DNA of 64,000 nt from NCBI GenBank assembly GCA_047967505.1, contig CM106538.1; one strand, written 5' to 3'. The notes under the pieces are model-generated. The model did not search any database, had not been told where the DNA came from, and worked only from the letters and a program-made list of their open reading frames with translations. The DNA is from Dipteris shenzhenensis. Its lineage: Eukaryota > Polypodiophyta > Polypodiopsida > Gleicheniales. Every line of letters begins with the position of its first letter. The first letter of the stretch is position 1. The translations under genes and the position numbers were made by a program. Positions 24,891 through 35,299 of the stretch are shown piece by piece.

Positions 24891-26270
24891 TGCTGTCAGC
24901 CATATGTAATCTTGAACCTTGCAAAGCCAAAGGTGATCAACTTTGGCAATCTCTATGGACAACCTTTGAAGGTATTAAAAGCCAAATTGTCTTCTCTGGC
25001 AAAGGGGCTTTTATGTCACTAGACTCAATTTTGATCTCTATTATACTTAAGGAGGCTGTTCTCTATGATGGAGAGTTTGCTATGGCTTCTGAGCTCTTCA
25101 AGAAAGGACTGCAGTGTTGGGGTCAGCTATGGAGCAGAGATGAGGTCAGGTGGAAAACGTGGATAGAGATTAGGAGGGAGTTTAGATTAAATAATCAAAA
25201 CTAGATGTTGATCATGAACAGAATCCACCTCTCAGAGGGCAATCAGCAATGGAAAGGTGGATCTTTTTTGGTCTACAGCAAAAAGTTCAGTTACTTCCTT
25301 CTTCCCTAATCCTACCCCTGCCAAGGGTATAGGGGATCTTTTCATCGTCCTTAAACTAGATGGAAACTGCAGGATTCTAGGGGCAATTGGAAATTCAGAT
25401 TCTGTAGCATCTGGTCAAGCTCAATCCTTGAGAAAATGTATGCCCTGCTTTGGCTAATAATGCAAAAGTTGTTTGGACCAACAGTAGAGGACTGAGAATT
25501 GGAAAGGGAAATGGCAAGTGCAAGAGATGTCCCTCTGTAGAGGAAGATGTCTTCCACCTCTTTGTTGCCTATCCAGCTACTAGAAAGGTTTGGGAAATAG
25601 TTCAATATGAAACAGGAGAGCCCATCAATTGGAAAGCTATTCTGTTAGGGGACTCCTCAAAGACAAAGCAAGAGATATGGGCACCCATTAGAGCACATGC
25701 ACTATGGTTTACTTGGATAGCCAGAAATAATTTTCAATTTGACCAACTTGAGTTGCATGCTGATAAACTTTATCTCAATTGGATGCACAGGACCAAACGA
25801 AAATTGTAGAACTCAGTTCAGATCTGATGCTGCCCTATTTAATGCTTATCTTCAAGACCATGTACAAAGATGCTTTGCGATGGACAACACTACCCCCTTT
25901 GAAATCCCTGCTGAATTTACTTATTTTCTTAAGTAGATCCAGCCTCCAACTGTGAAGAAGGAAACAGGTTCACAGAGCGAAGCTCATGTTGCTACCTCAG
26001 ATGACTCTGACAATACTGGGGACTCATCTGATATGTGTTTCAGATACTCTAACTACTTTATTGATGATGGTATAGATGATACAGATGATTCACTAGTACC
26101 CACCTTTTAATTTTGCCTATGGACAAACTCATAAGTTTCCAAAAATTTTAGGTTTTGTCATAAGTATATTGCTGAAGAAACTTCTCCCCATGGGGGTTGG
26201 CTTTTCTACTCTAAAGACTATGTACTGATATAATATATTATAAACTTTTTTCTACCCAAAAAATAAAGAC
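24890..26270 (+). mobile_element. LINE 3' end (zf-RVT region) inserted in the helicase
   Basis: ORFs at 24,890-25,204 and 25,450-25,809 read like the C-terminal part of a plant L1-type LINE ORF2: GLQCWGQLWSRDEVRWKTW, then the reverse-transcriptase zinc-binding pattern CKRCPSVEEDVFHLF followed by ATRKVW and a W-rich stretch. No RT core is present, so this is a 5'-truncated copy, as usual for LINEs. An A-rich end (ACCCAAAAAATAAAG, about 26,253-26,267) marks the 3' terminus. No target-site duplication could be recognised by eye. Frame breaks near 25,205-25,450 show decay. Confidence 0.75.
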
Positions 26271-26369
26271 ATTCACAACAAAGAAGTGTAAGTGTTTGAC
26301 TATCCATATATATTGACAAAAGACACAAGACATGCAACAAAACCATAACAATACCAACAAATCCAAAAG

Positions 26370-26900
26370 ACAAAGCAAGCTTGCACAAAGCACTACATTT
26401 GAAACTAGGAATGATTATTGAAGTTTGCTCTAGCAACTTGGACATTCTTGATGGGTTGGTGATTGGTGCAGATTGGATATTCAAACACTCAGACACAACC
26501 ATAGAACCCCATGTTGCTTGGGTTTTGTTTAACAACAAAAACATAAGAAGACAAGCTCGCTTCAATAACTCATCTCTTCACAATGACAACATTCCATCCG
26601 CCTAGACTCTAATACATCCAATTACAAAAGAATTTCGAATAGGCAAGAACAACTTGAACACAATTTCCTGATGCCAATTTCCCATACAACCCGCTGTAGC
26701 TAGAACAATTCATCGTTCGCACAGGGACTATCCATGGATTGCCTAGTGTTTGACCCCTCTTTCATCCAAAACACATGGCCTAGCATACACATCCCTATCA
26801 CACATACACAACCCAAAACCTTTTTCTCATCAATCCACTAGAACCAAAACACATCAAAGTAGATAACAAGTTCTACAAAAGATTGAATACTTGCAAAGCG
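26370..26900 (+). pseudogene. Helitron/Helentron helicase, C-terminal part
   Basis: After the LINE the Helitron protein resumes. LHLKLGMIIEVCSSN...DGLVIGA (26,381-26,470) corresponds to the helicase segment 'L..GM.V....N....GLVNGA'. After a stop and a small frame change, FPIQPAVARTIHRSQGLSMD (about 26,675-26,740) matches the terminal motif 'A.A.TIHRSQG.T.D' of Pif1/Helitron helicases. Stops near 26,605 and frameshifts inactivate it. It is collinear with the N-terminal part at 23.8-24.9 kb. Confidence 0.85.
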
Positions 26901-27595
26901 AAAAAAAAACTTCTCAAACCAACAAAGCCAACACAAAACATTGCAATCCCTCAATACACGAGCCTACATTCACATTGTGAAGGTATACTTAACGACAAAA
27001 GTCTCCTAAGTGCCACAATCCTATGCTTCAAGAATTGCATAACAAAACATCAAATAAGCTCTTCTTACCTAAATTCACATGCTTGCAAAAGATAAATGGT
27101 GTCAGAATTGCAACTTGCTACAAGACGTACACTTGCAAGACGAAGAATACATCCATGAAAAAGGTTGTGCATGCTTGTGCTAATAATTTTTGCAAATAAT
27201 AGTTCTAACAAAATTGCCATCATCAATGTGTACAAATCACCCTCATCACCTCAATGTGTACAAATCACACTCAACATCACCTTATCACTTCTATCTTTTC
27301 TAGAAAATCTTCTAAACAAAATACAAGCAACAACACCAACAACAATCATAGGAGACTTCGACATAAACTACAATAACTCAAACACTACCACAACACAACT
27401 TTGTACATGCAAGACACACCAAAAATTGACACAATTGATTCATCAACCAACAACTATACATGGGTCGACTATTGACCACATATGGACCAACACCCCACAA
27501 CAACACAAAATGTTTGTAACTGACTTCAATTATTGGTTTGACCACTCTCTTATTTACACAAACCTACATCTCCTTGCAGGGCAAGCCTTCTGAAT
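26900..27595 (+). pseudogene. Helentron-type AP-endonuclease-like (EEP) domain
   Basis: Directly after the helicase C-terminus in the same strand are YTSLHSHCEGILNDKSLL (about 26,960), then IAIINVYKSP, TTIIGDFDINYN, GSTIDHIWTN and YWFDHSLIY (27,190-27,560). This series follows the endonuclease/exonuclease/phosphatase fold: N-terminal strand, Y.SP, GDFN, (S/T).IDHI, SDH. Here GDFN reads GDFD and SDH reads FDH. An endonuclease fused after the helicase is the hallmark of Helentrons rather than canonical plant Helitrons. A separate LINE endonuclease is the alternative, but LINE endonucleases lie at the N-terminus, before RT, and none follows here. Confidence 0.7.
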
Positions 27596-27793
27596 GTAAT
27601 TCACCTTTAAGTTGTTTAAACTATACATGTAATAGGATCCAAATGAAACTCAAATCCACCACATACGAAAAGGCCTCCACTACCATGTACATTTCTAGAA
27701 GTTGGCAACTTGTGTCTAGAAAATACCAATGTCCCCAACGAGCCTGAACAAGGTATGCTCCACTCCATCTGCTTCCACCATACCTTTTAGAGA

Positions 27794-27942
27794 TCTCGCT
27801 GCTTCTATCACACGCTTCACTGCTTCGGTCGTCTATCACGCTACTTCTATCTTGCTGCTTCTATCACTCACAGCTTCAGCCATCTATCACACTACTTCTA
27901 TCTCGTTGCTTCTATCACTCGCTTCATTGCTTCCGCCATCTA
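27794..27942. repeat. ~55-bp minisatellite (about 2.7 units)
   Basis: Imperfect tandem units built on GCTGCTTCTATCAC, then TTC..TGCTTC, and CATCTATCACACTACTTC repeat nearly three times. Confidence 0.8.
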
Positions 27943-28922
27943 GTGCATCAAACGCTCATCCGCATGCAAGTTAACTGTTGGTATTCCTACATTGTTGCAT
28001 TCCTGTGTTCAATCCATGCAATGCTTTACATCCATCCTCCTACAGATTGATCGTCGTTTTTACGTTCATCATTCGTTTTTCGTTGTTTGTTGATGCATTT
28101 CCGCCACTTGCTCACAGTTCGTAGCTTCCTGCATGCATTTTTGCACAGCCATTGCATCCAATGTCCCTGCCAACCAATTCTACATGATCCAATTCTAGTC
28201 TACTTTGAAGCAACACAGGGCAGTGATGCGGCAAGTCTATATGCATGGACTACCCCATGTATGTAACACTCTAGAAATTGGCACAAGAAGTGGTTAATCT
28301 CAACGGATTGTGATGTTTTAGAGTGATGGATAACACAAAAACTGTCATATACATTATGTTTTTATGAGACCACAAATTCACTTGATATACATGCATTTTT
28401 AGAGTTCTTAAGAGGTGATGACCAAACTAGCACCTCGTGGTCTCAATTGCTTCCCTCTCGTGTATTGTAGGTATTGCACCATGGCATACTCATTCCCCTT
28501 TTCGTTCCATGGGTTCCAACCCAATGGACAACCTCGCATGCACACCCAATGTTCTTCAGAGACTTCCATTGTAACGCCCGCTCCATCTACCATGCAACAG
28601 CACGGACTCTCCTCACCATCATTGCCTCCACAATTGCCAGGTTTTCCACGGATGCCGATCATGGACCTGAACACATTGACAATCAGGACTCCCTTTTTCC
28701 AGATGTTGATGTTGTGCCTTCATCACAGTACATAGCCATGGATTTGCCCTCTGCTCCACTTTCCACTCATGATTCCCACACACATGTTGTAGAGAATCCA
28801 CCACCCACTCACACAACATCCTCTCATGGCATTGAAAGCCAAACAGGCCTTCCTAGCCGAGAGGCAAAGGCCGAGCCTCGAAGCCTACCAAGTCCGCAAT
28901 ATTTGATAATGGAGATGGCAAA

Positions 28923-29342
28923 ATGATATGGACCATGTCAACTGTTGGTACTTTGTGTAAATGCAAATTCCTCTTTGACAAGCGTCACAAAGAGGGAGGG
29001 CTCATGCAAAAAATCAAGACTTTTGAGGAGCAATGGTAGAAGATTGCCCAAGATTGCGGCGAGGCGGGATTGCAAGTAAAGTGGGAGCAAGCCCGCGATA
29101 AACATTCCAAAATCTGGCCTCAATATCAATGGGTTTGCGACTATGAGGCAAACATACCTTCAGGAAAGTCCTCATACTGGTCTCTAACCCCAAAGCAACG
29201 TGTAGCTGAGGGAATGAAGGTGTCCAGGTTCATGCGCAAGCTATGGGATATCATGCATCCAATCTTCCATAGAAAGCGGTGCGTGGATCCAACTGCTAAT
29301 GTGTTCGACTCTTCCGCGGGCGGTATATGGATCTCTATTTAG
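28923..29342 (+). pseudogene. Trihelix/Myb-like DNA-binding domain remnant
   Basis: One frame, interrupted by a single TAG at about 29,037, reads CKCKFLFDKRHKEGG, KIAQDCGEAGLQVKWEQARD and YQWVCDYEANIPSGKSSYW followed by SLTPKQR. The spaced tryptophans, the 'KW...RDK' motif and the 'SG..SYW.L....R' ending resemble trihelix or Myb/SANT-like domains, which occur in plant transcription factors and in transposon-associated proteins. No C-terminal partner domain was seen. This rests on pattern recognition only. Confidence 0.35.
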
Positions 29343-29661
29343 TGGAAGCACATAAGCATACCTTTCCTTCAGGTCGCACAAAGCTCCATGAGAATTATTA
29401 AATGCTCACAATTTGGTTCTAATTGCAAGTGGAGCTTCAACGTCGCACCAAGGGTGCATGTCTAGCCTTGTGTGCACAAGGCCTAAGAGCGATTTCACAA
29501 GCTTCCATTGAAACCCTGCACATTGTTACTTCACAACATGATTTTACCTAGTTCTTGGAAGCAAACCTGTGTGCGTTGCACATTCTTGTGTCACCACTGC
29601 ACCTTCTCCAGAATTCAAAAATGGACAAGTGTGGTGGGTGAGGATGGGAGCATGTTGAACA

Positions 29662-29741
29662 AGGCAAGCCCTTCACGCCACTTCTTGTATTGTGAGGATG
29701 GGTGCTATGTGGCAAGCCCTTCACGCCACTTCTTGTATTGT
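29662..29741. repeat. 31-bp direct repeat
   Basis: GGCAAGCCCTTCACGCCACT and its continuation occur twice, 49 bp apart. Confidence 0.9.
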
Positions 29742-30748
29742 CTCTTCCTTCTTCAAAGACCTCATTTTTAGGAGCTTTGTGAAGGTGACATGTGTAGAGA
29801 GAGCACATTGAGTTCTAGAGAGTAGTATGGGTTTCAGTTTTTGCTATGCATTCACATAGAGCAGACAAAAATCTAACTTCGCCCGTCTACCAATCATCTG
29901 CTGCCACCTTGCAATTTTGATTTTTCTTGTTCACCCACTTGTAAAAGGCATGGTTTTGTAGGCATGTGTTTCGAGTGGTTGTTCTGTGTCCACGGCGATG
30001 ATGTTTGCAGATGCTTGTTGCGAAACCTACCTACGTCATCTCCACAAGAGTTTTGATCTTGACCAATGAATCAAAACTCTTTTTTAATTCTAAATAGGAC
30101 ACTACACACGAACCAGCTAACCATCTAGTCTACACACTACACACTAACCAGCTAGTCTACACTAAAACTAGCTACAAACAAAGTCGTATTTACATGAAAC
30201 CAATCATGCCGGTGACATCGACCAAAACACCAAATGGCCTAGTTAAAATTGTCAAAAAAGTACCAAAAGACCCCATGGAGTGTACCTTGTGCAATGTGGA
30301 GAGCAGGGAGGAAGGCAAAGCGACGTGCTGCTTTTCACAGGCAGCGTTCAGAGATGGCATTCAATCACCGAATGTGCAGGTTGCAAGCATGCGGGTGCGG
30401 AAATGCCCGACTGGAGAGACCCAATTCGCGTCTGCAGAGGGGCGAATTGACGACAGAGACGGGCGTGGCATAGATGGGGGGAAAGGTGCATGCATGATGC
30501 ATTTTTGCCCATGTCTAGGGAATGGAGTCTTAGAAAACAAGTGGCCAAGCATTCTAGTGTCGAACTCAAAACTGAGGCAACCAACCACCAAGTCAGGGTG
30601 GCAGGAATGTTGGCTGGGGGAGGGGGGGAATGGTGTGTCAGGGTCGATTCCGTGGGGAACAGCTTCGGAGGGGGAAGATTAGAGGTGGGAATGGGGGGTC
30701 TGAATCTATTCTAAGGCTAGTAATACGTAGAGAGGGAGGCAGCGCTCT

Positions 30749-30786
30749 TTCATCGCCATCGCCATCGCCATCGCCATCGCCATAGC
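30749..30786. repeat. (CATCGC)n hexanucleotide repeat upstream of the cupin-like gene
   Basis: About six CATCGC units lie about 320 bp before the chosen start codon, probably in the promoter or 5' UTR. The reverse complement, GCGATG, recurs in exon 3 of the same gene. Confidence 0.9.
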
Positions 30787-31066
30787 CAGCTCTTCTTCAT
30801 TCTCCTTCATTCAGACCAACGCCCTGCCTCGTCTTCACTCCGATGCGATGCCTGCAACTCCGTAGCAGCAGCTGCTGCTTCTCCTTGCTTTGCTTTATTG
30901 CTTTCTGCTGCCATCGCCGCCCTCTCACGGGTTTCCCCTTCCCTTTCTTCTCCTCTTCCCCATCCCTCTCCCTCCTTTCCTCCCCTCCCTCCCCAGGCTT
31001 TTCCTCCCTTCCCTCCCAACGATTTGGTTTCTTGCCCTTTCCTCTCGGACTCCCTCCCTCACGGTC

Positions 31067-31342
31067 ATGAGTGACAACCACTCCCTTGCTTCCCCCCCAC
31101 AATGCCTCTTGCCGAATTCCGCATCCGCCCTTCTCCTTGCCGGAAATTCTACCTCCTATTCATCTTGCTCTGCCAGCTCGCCTGGATTGTGCCTTCCACA
31201 TTTTTCTTCCTCATCCAGGCCTCCACGCCCAGAATCGTCATTCTCCAGTCTTCCGAGTCGCAAGGCCCTAACGCCACGATCAGCTCGCAAGGTTTCGCCG
31301 GACCTGTCCGTGTTTTTGGCGTCGGAGAGCTCGATACGGTGA
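31067..31342 (+). other. Overlapping upstream ORF of the cupin-like gene
   Basis: An ATG at 31067 lies 35 bp before the main start and in another frame. Its ORF overlaps exon 1 and ends at 31342. If the transcript starts upstream of 31067, this ORF could lower translation of the main protein by leaky scanning. It might also just be a chance ATG. Confidence 0.35.
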
Positions 31343-33115
31343 ACAGGATCTACGAGGAATGGGAGAGCTTCTGGCCAGCAATGAGGGACCGGCTTCTCGC
31401 GAGAGGCTTTGTGGAGCCTTCGGGAAAGACCTGCTTCATATGGCTTGAAGAGTGCTACGCCTTGGCAAAACACGAAGGAATGCTAGACGTGAGCTTCCCA
31501 TGACTCGATTCTCGTTTTATGGTATGTTCCGTCGAAGCGCCCTCTCTAACTGGTTCCTGTGATTTCTCCTCCAGATTGTTACTGCTATTATCGGGCCGAG
31601 GGTTTTGCTATACGGGATGACGGTCTGGCGGGGGCGTAACGAGATTTTGCAGCGGTTTCACAGGGATCTCGAGGTCGTTGGCTGTCCCAAATCTTTGAAC
31701 GTGGTGCTGGGTGCCAGCGTGCAGTTCATGACCCAGTCCCACAAGATTCCCGAGCGATCGCTCCAGCTGCTGTTGCGCAATATGCAAGCGTTGGAGGAGG
31801 AATCGCTGGGGATTTCGAGCCCCAGAGAACGAGCTGCGTTCGTAGAAAGGGTAAGAGGAGGTAGGAGCGTGTGTTCCATTATCAGCTTGCGATCGGTGAT
31901 CAATCGAGTGATTGACGATATCCGTTTTTGGTGCAGTCTTTTGGAACGAGGGTTAAGAGGATGATCAGGACCCCCGACATCCGATTGGCAACCCTGGAGG
32001 GGCGGGAGGGAGAGGCCGTGTTCTTGGAGGGCAGGACGACGTACCGTGTAGGCGAAGCTTCCGGGACGAAGAAGGCTATGCTCTTGCAATTCATCTCGGC
32101 GGATTGCAATCTACGCGATCCACGCAACCTGGCGTGGGGATCTAACGGGTTGGATAAGAGCGTTCTCATGCCGCCTGCCCTGCTGGTGTCCGGGGATCGC
32201 ACGTCGCTCAAGGCGTCCAACGATGTTCGTCTGGGGCTGGTTAAGGCGGAAGCGTGGAAGATTACAGCCAGCGGAGGCCTGGTTCTGGACGGAAGAGAGG
32301 AGGGGCAAGGGGACGACATCAGGAGCTACAGGTCGGACCTGTTTCGGAGTGTTACGGTATTTCCGAGGCCCAATGAAACAGTAGCGGCATGGCAGGAGGT
32401 GGGGAAATGGAGGTCCCAGGAGTTGGGAGTGTTGTCGACATCGGTGCTGGCGGGGGGTAGGATAGAGCAATTCTATCTGGCGAGGGCGGAGGGGGCGGAG
32501 CGGGTGGAATTCCGGAAGGCAGAAGGGGATCGAGTGATAGTGGTGGTGCGTGGAGAGATGCTCTACTTCCGAGCTAGCAAAGATGGAGCTGGAGCTGGCG
32601 ATGGCGATGGAGATGGGCTTAGCTTCTGTGAGCTGCTGGAGCTGAAACCAGGGAGCGCAGTGCGCTTGAACGAGAATCTGCTCCACGCGCTGGTGCCTTC
32701 GGGGCCAGGGGTGGCCTTCGTCTCCTTCCGCTGGGCTGGCTATGGCGATGAAAAGCTTGGAGCAGAAGAGCTTGATCATCAAACTGGGTATGGCGATGGC
32801 GACGACAAGCTTCGACCGTTCACAGAAGCCACGGATGGTCGCACCATCTCCCTGTCCAGCGGGCAGGCCTACGACCCGGATAACGATGAGAATTGCGACG
32901 TTGTCGTGATCATAGTGGACGGTCACCTCCTACAGATCCTCCCCTCCAAAGAGACAGCGCAGGCACCGGATGTGTTGCTCATCCCTGCCGGCGAATCTTG
33001 TGTGCTCTGGAACGTCGGCGGTCCTTCTGTCCGATTCTTCGCCATGCACCTCTGCCGATTCAACGGCACTGCCCAAATCTCCACCTCATTCGGAGCAAGC
33101 GGAAAGGTTTTCTGA
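31102..33115 (+). CDS. Membrane-anchored protein with cupin-like C-terminal domains, 3 exons, 613 aa
   Basis: Join 31102-31488, 31575-31850, 31937-33115. Both introns are 86 bp, phase 0, with GT-AG ends, and the three frames connect exactly, ending at TGA 33113. Residues about 14-37 form one hydrophobic segment (KFYLLFILLCQLAWIVPST and on) with basic residues before it, so a signal anchor or uncleaved signal is likely. The middle (about 130-220) has WRGRNEILQRFHRDLE. In the C-terminal third, KPGSAVRLNENLLHAL (about 458-473) and PAGESCVLWN (571-580) look like the second cupin motif P-x-G-x2-H-x3-N. The latter has Cys where the metal-binding His is expected, suggesting a double-stranded beta-helix protein that may not bind metal there. 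I do not recognise the family and assign no reaction. The exons are much more GC-rich than the flanking TE sequence, and no stop or frameshift is seen, consistent with a live host gene. Confidence 0.8.
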
Positions 33116-34285
33116 TGAGAGAGACGACTTTCACTTCCAGCCACTCTCTTCTTTCCGGCTTTCGTCATTGGGTTCCTCACATTTCTTGGATGCGCTGGAC
33201 CCTGGAGTCTGTACCATGATTTTGCGACACGAACATTAACTATTCTTCGCTCTTCTGCGATTTCGAGAAGCTTCCGCTCTCCAGTAATGCACAGAGACCG
33301 GCAACTCAGAAGCTCCAAGCTGAACGAAGATTTCAAGATCCACACCATTTTTTCAGTGTAAACAGGTTTCTATGTAGTGCACAGTCAGAGTTTGATGTTT
33401 CTGGCTCTCAAAACAACAATGGAGACAAGCTTTAAGAATTTGTCATTAGGCGCCACCGAATTGGTAAGGCGATGTTGTGCGGCCTGGCTATGCCCAATTT
33501 AGTACTTCCGATTTCGTTTAAGCCAAACTGGATGGAGAGATTGGACAATTTCTGATGCTTTCCAGTTGGTTGCAGATCTTTTCTATGCATCTTACTTTGT
33601 ATAAGTCCTTGAGCATTTGAATTTGCAGTGGACGATTGCTAGAGGGTTGGTTCCCAATGTACAATTACGTTACTTCTTAACATTTATTGCCCCTGCAAAG
33701 CGAGGGATGTGATGAACTAAGAATCCCGTCCTTATGCCGAAGGGATCCCTGTGGAGATCTTCGTATATTATTTCTGATCCCTCGCCTGCCTTTATTTTTT
33801 CTAAACAAAACTTTCCAGGTGACAGTTTGGAGAAAACGTTGCTTAATATTTCAGTTTTTGGTTACCATTTTGGCAATTTTACTACTTGCCATGACAAAAA
33901 CGTTAGGGGGTGTAAGAACAACCGTTAACCAGCCAAGGAACGCCCACGTTCTCGGAACTTATTCTCTGGCGTTCTGCTATCTGAGAAAAAGCCAAAAGAG
34001 TATCGAATGGTACCCAGCTTCCTTCTCTCAGCCCCTATTTTAGCCCCCCCTCCTCTCAGCCCCAGCCCCCGCCAGCCTCTTCTAAGCTCTCAGTCCCTTC
34101 TCTTCTGCAACAAAATTTGCAGCCCTTTTGCTTCATTTTTTTAATCTATAGCTACTATGATGTATCATCCATGATTCCATCCTTGGACCTCATGGCATTA
34201 TGCGCATTGCAAACATCTTCATCAATGTACTTTTTATTATGTGTTTTAAAAAGTTTAAAGCTGAAATGGAAAGTTAAAACTGAAT
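33116..34285. other. Downstream region of the cupin-like gene; no gene seen
   Basis: Probably contains its 3' UTR. The stretch 34,035-34,080 is C-rich low complexity. No convincing coding motif was found. Confidence 0.4.
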
Positions 34286-34880
34286 TTGTTTTCCTATTCT
34301 GGTACATTTCCATGTGCTTTGATTATGTATCACGAGCTCTTTACAAAAGAGGGGAAATACATGGGTGCACAATTTATGAGGATGGCATCCGTATGGATCC
34401 AAAAAACAGTTAAGGCTATTCTTCAATGGCCTTATCTCAGAATTGTTGAAGGTTTACTTGGGATTATCTGGCTTTTCAGAGGGTTCATAAAAGATTATGC
34501 CAAAAGTTGATGATTGGATGACGGAGCAGCTTAACGGGAAGGAAAGACCTTTACCTGGCAAGAGGTCGAAAGTTCTGACGCGTTATAGCCCCTGCACTAA
34601 TGTTAAATGTGACAGATCCGAATCTACCATTGTGGTGGAAGTGGATGCAAGTGACTTTGCTGTGGGAGCAGTGCTGATCCAGGGAGACGGCCAGTAGCTT
34701 TCAAAAGTGAAAATGTAGACTCAGCACTACAAAAGTTGTTCAGCCTATGAAAATGGAGGTTTTGCCTATTATCCGTGCTTTCAAGGCATGGAGGGACTGT
34801 TTATAAATGGTTCTAAATTTGAGATCCTCATGCATTAGGAAAGTATCAAATGGTTGTGTAACCAAATTTAGTTAAATGGT
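34286..34880 (+). pseudogene. Ty3/gypsy pol fragment (RT thumb to RNase H), left part of a split element
   Basis: AILQWPYLRIVEGLLGI followed by FRGFIKDYAK (about 34,410-34,500) is the gypsy RT thumb/connection. VVEVDASDFAVGAVLIQ (about 34,630-34,680) starts RNase H, and after stops GSKFEILMH and ESIKWLCNQ (to about 34,865) match 'YGSKF.I.TDH.SIKWL'. The reading continues at about 38,830 with KWAELMYEFDFE, so the element was split by the intervening insertion. Confidence 0.85.
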
Positions 34881-34884
34881 TGTG

Positions 34885-35067
34885 TATGAAGACTTTGTAT
34901 AAATGGATGCTCAAGTATGTGTGGGTGTGTGGATTTGTATGTGTGAGAGCATACTTTTATACTATGCTCTACACCCACTGTTGGGCGCTGATGACGTCAG
35001 TGGGGATGTCATAGTAGCTAGTCCCTGCTATGCATGATGGAGTTTATGGTTCTCAATCTTATGAGTG
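34885..35067. repeat. ~185-bp direct repeat, left copy
   Basis: From TATGAAGACTTTGTATAAAT to CTTATGAGTGAC, nearly identical to 38,557-38,741. The two copies bracket the insertion that splits the gypsy pol, so they behave like short LTRs (TG..CA-like ends on the left copy). A clean target-site duplication around the pair was not found. Confidence 0.85.
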
Positions 35068-35294
35068 ACAACTGCACATGCAAATTTCACCTTGTGAAGT
35101 TTTAGTCCAAGTTGCGGCCTGTTGGTATTGGGATAATTCTTTCTATCTTAAATGATGAGTTGCCCTACCAGCTAGATTTAGATTTAGATGCTCGTTTGGG
35201 AGAGACTAAAATGAAATCGTTTAGACTTCACAAGCAGTTGTAGCTTGAATGAAGAGATTTGGACTATTTGATTAGCCTTCTCCTTTAGTGCTAG
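35068..35294. other. Internal segment between the ~185-bp repeat and the copia insertion
   Basis: About 230 bp, continued by about 50 bp at 38,508-38,556 on the other side of the copia element. Together they form a short interior with no recognisable protein, as expected of a small non-autonomous LTR element. Confidence 0.5.
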
Positions 35295-35299
35295 CCTTC

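Noticed and set aside
30194-30682. 162-codon plus-strand ORF upstream of the cupin-like gene
   Set aside because: No recognisable motif, and composition unlike a conserved protein. It lies in the probable promoter. It might be a lineage-specific gene, but nothing in the sequence supports that.
32111-32926. 271-codon minus-strand ORF
   Set aside because: It is antisense to exon 3 of the cupin-like gene. Its length follows from the high GC content, and it has no motif.
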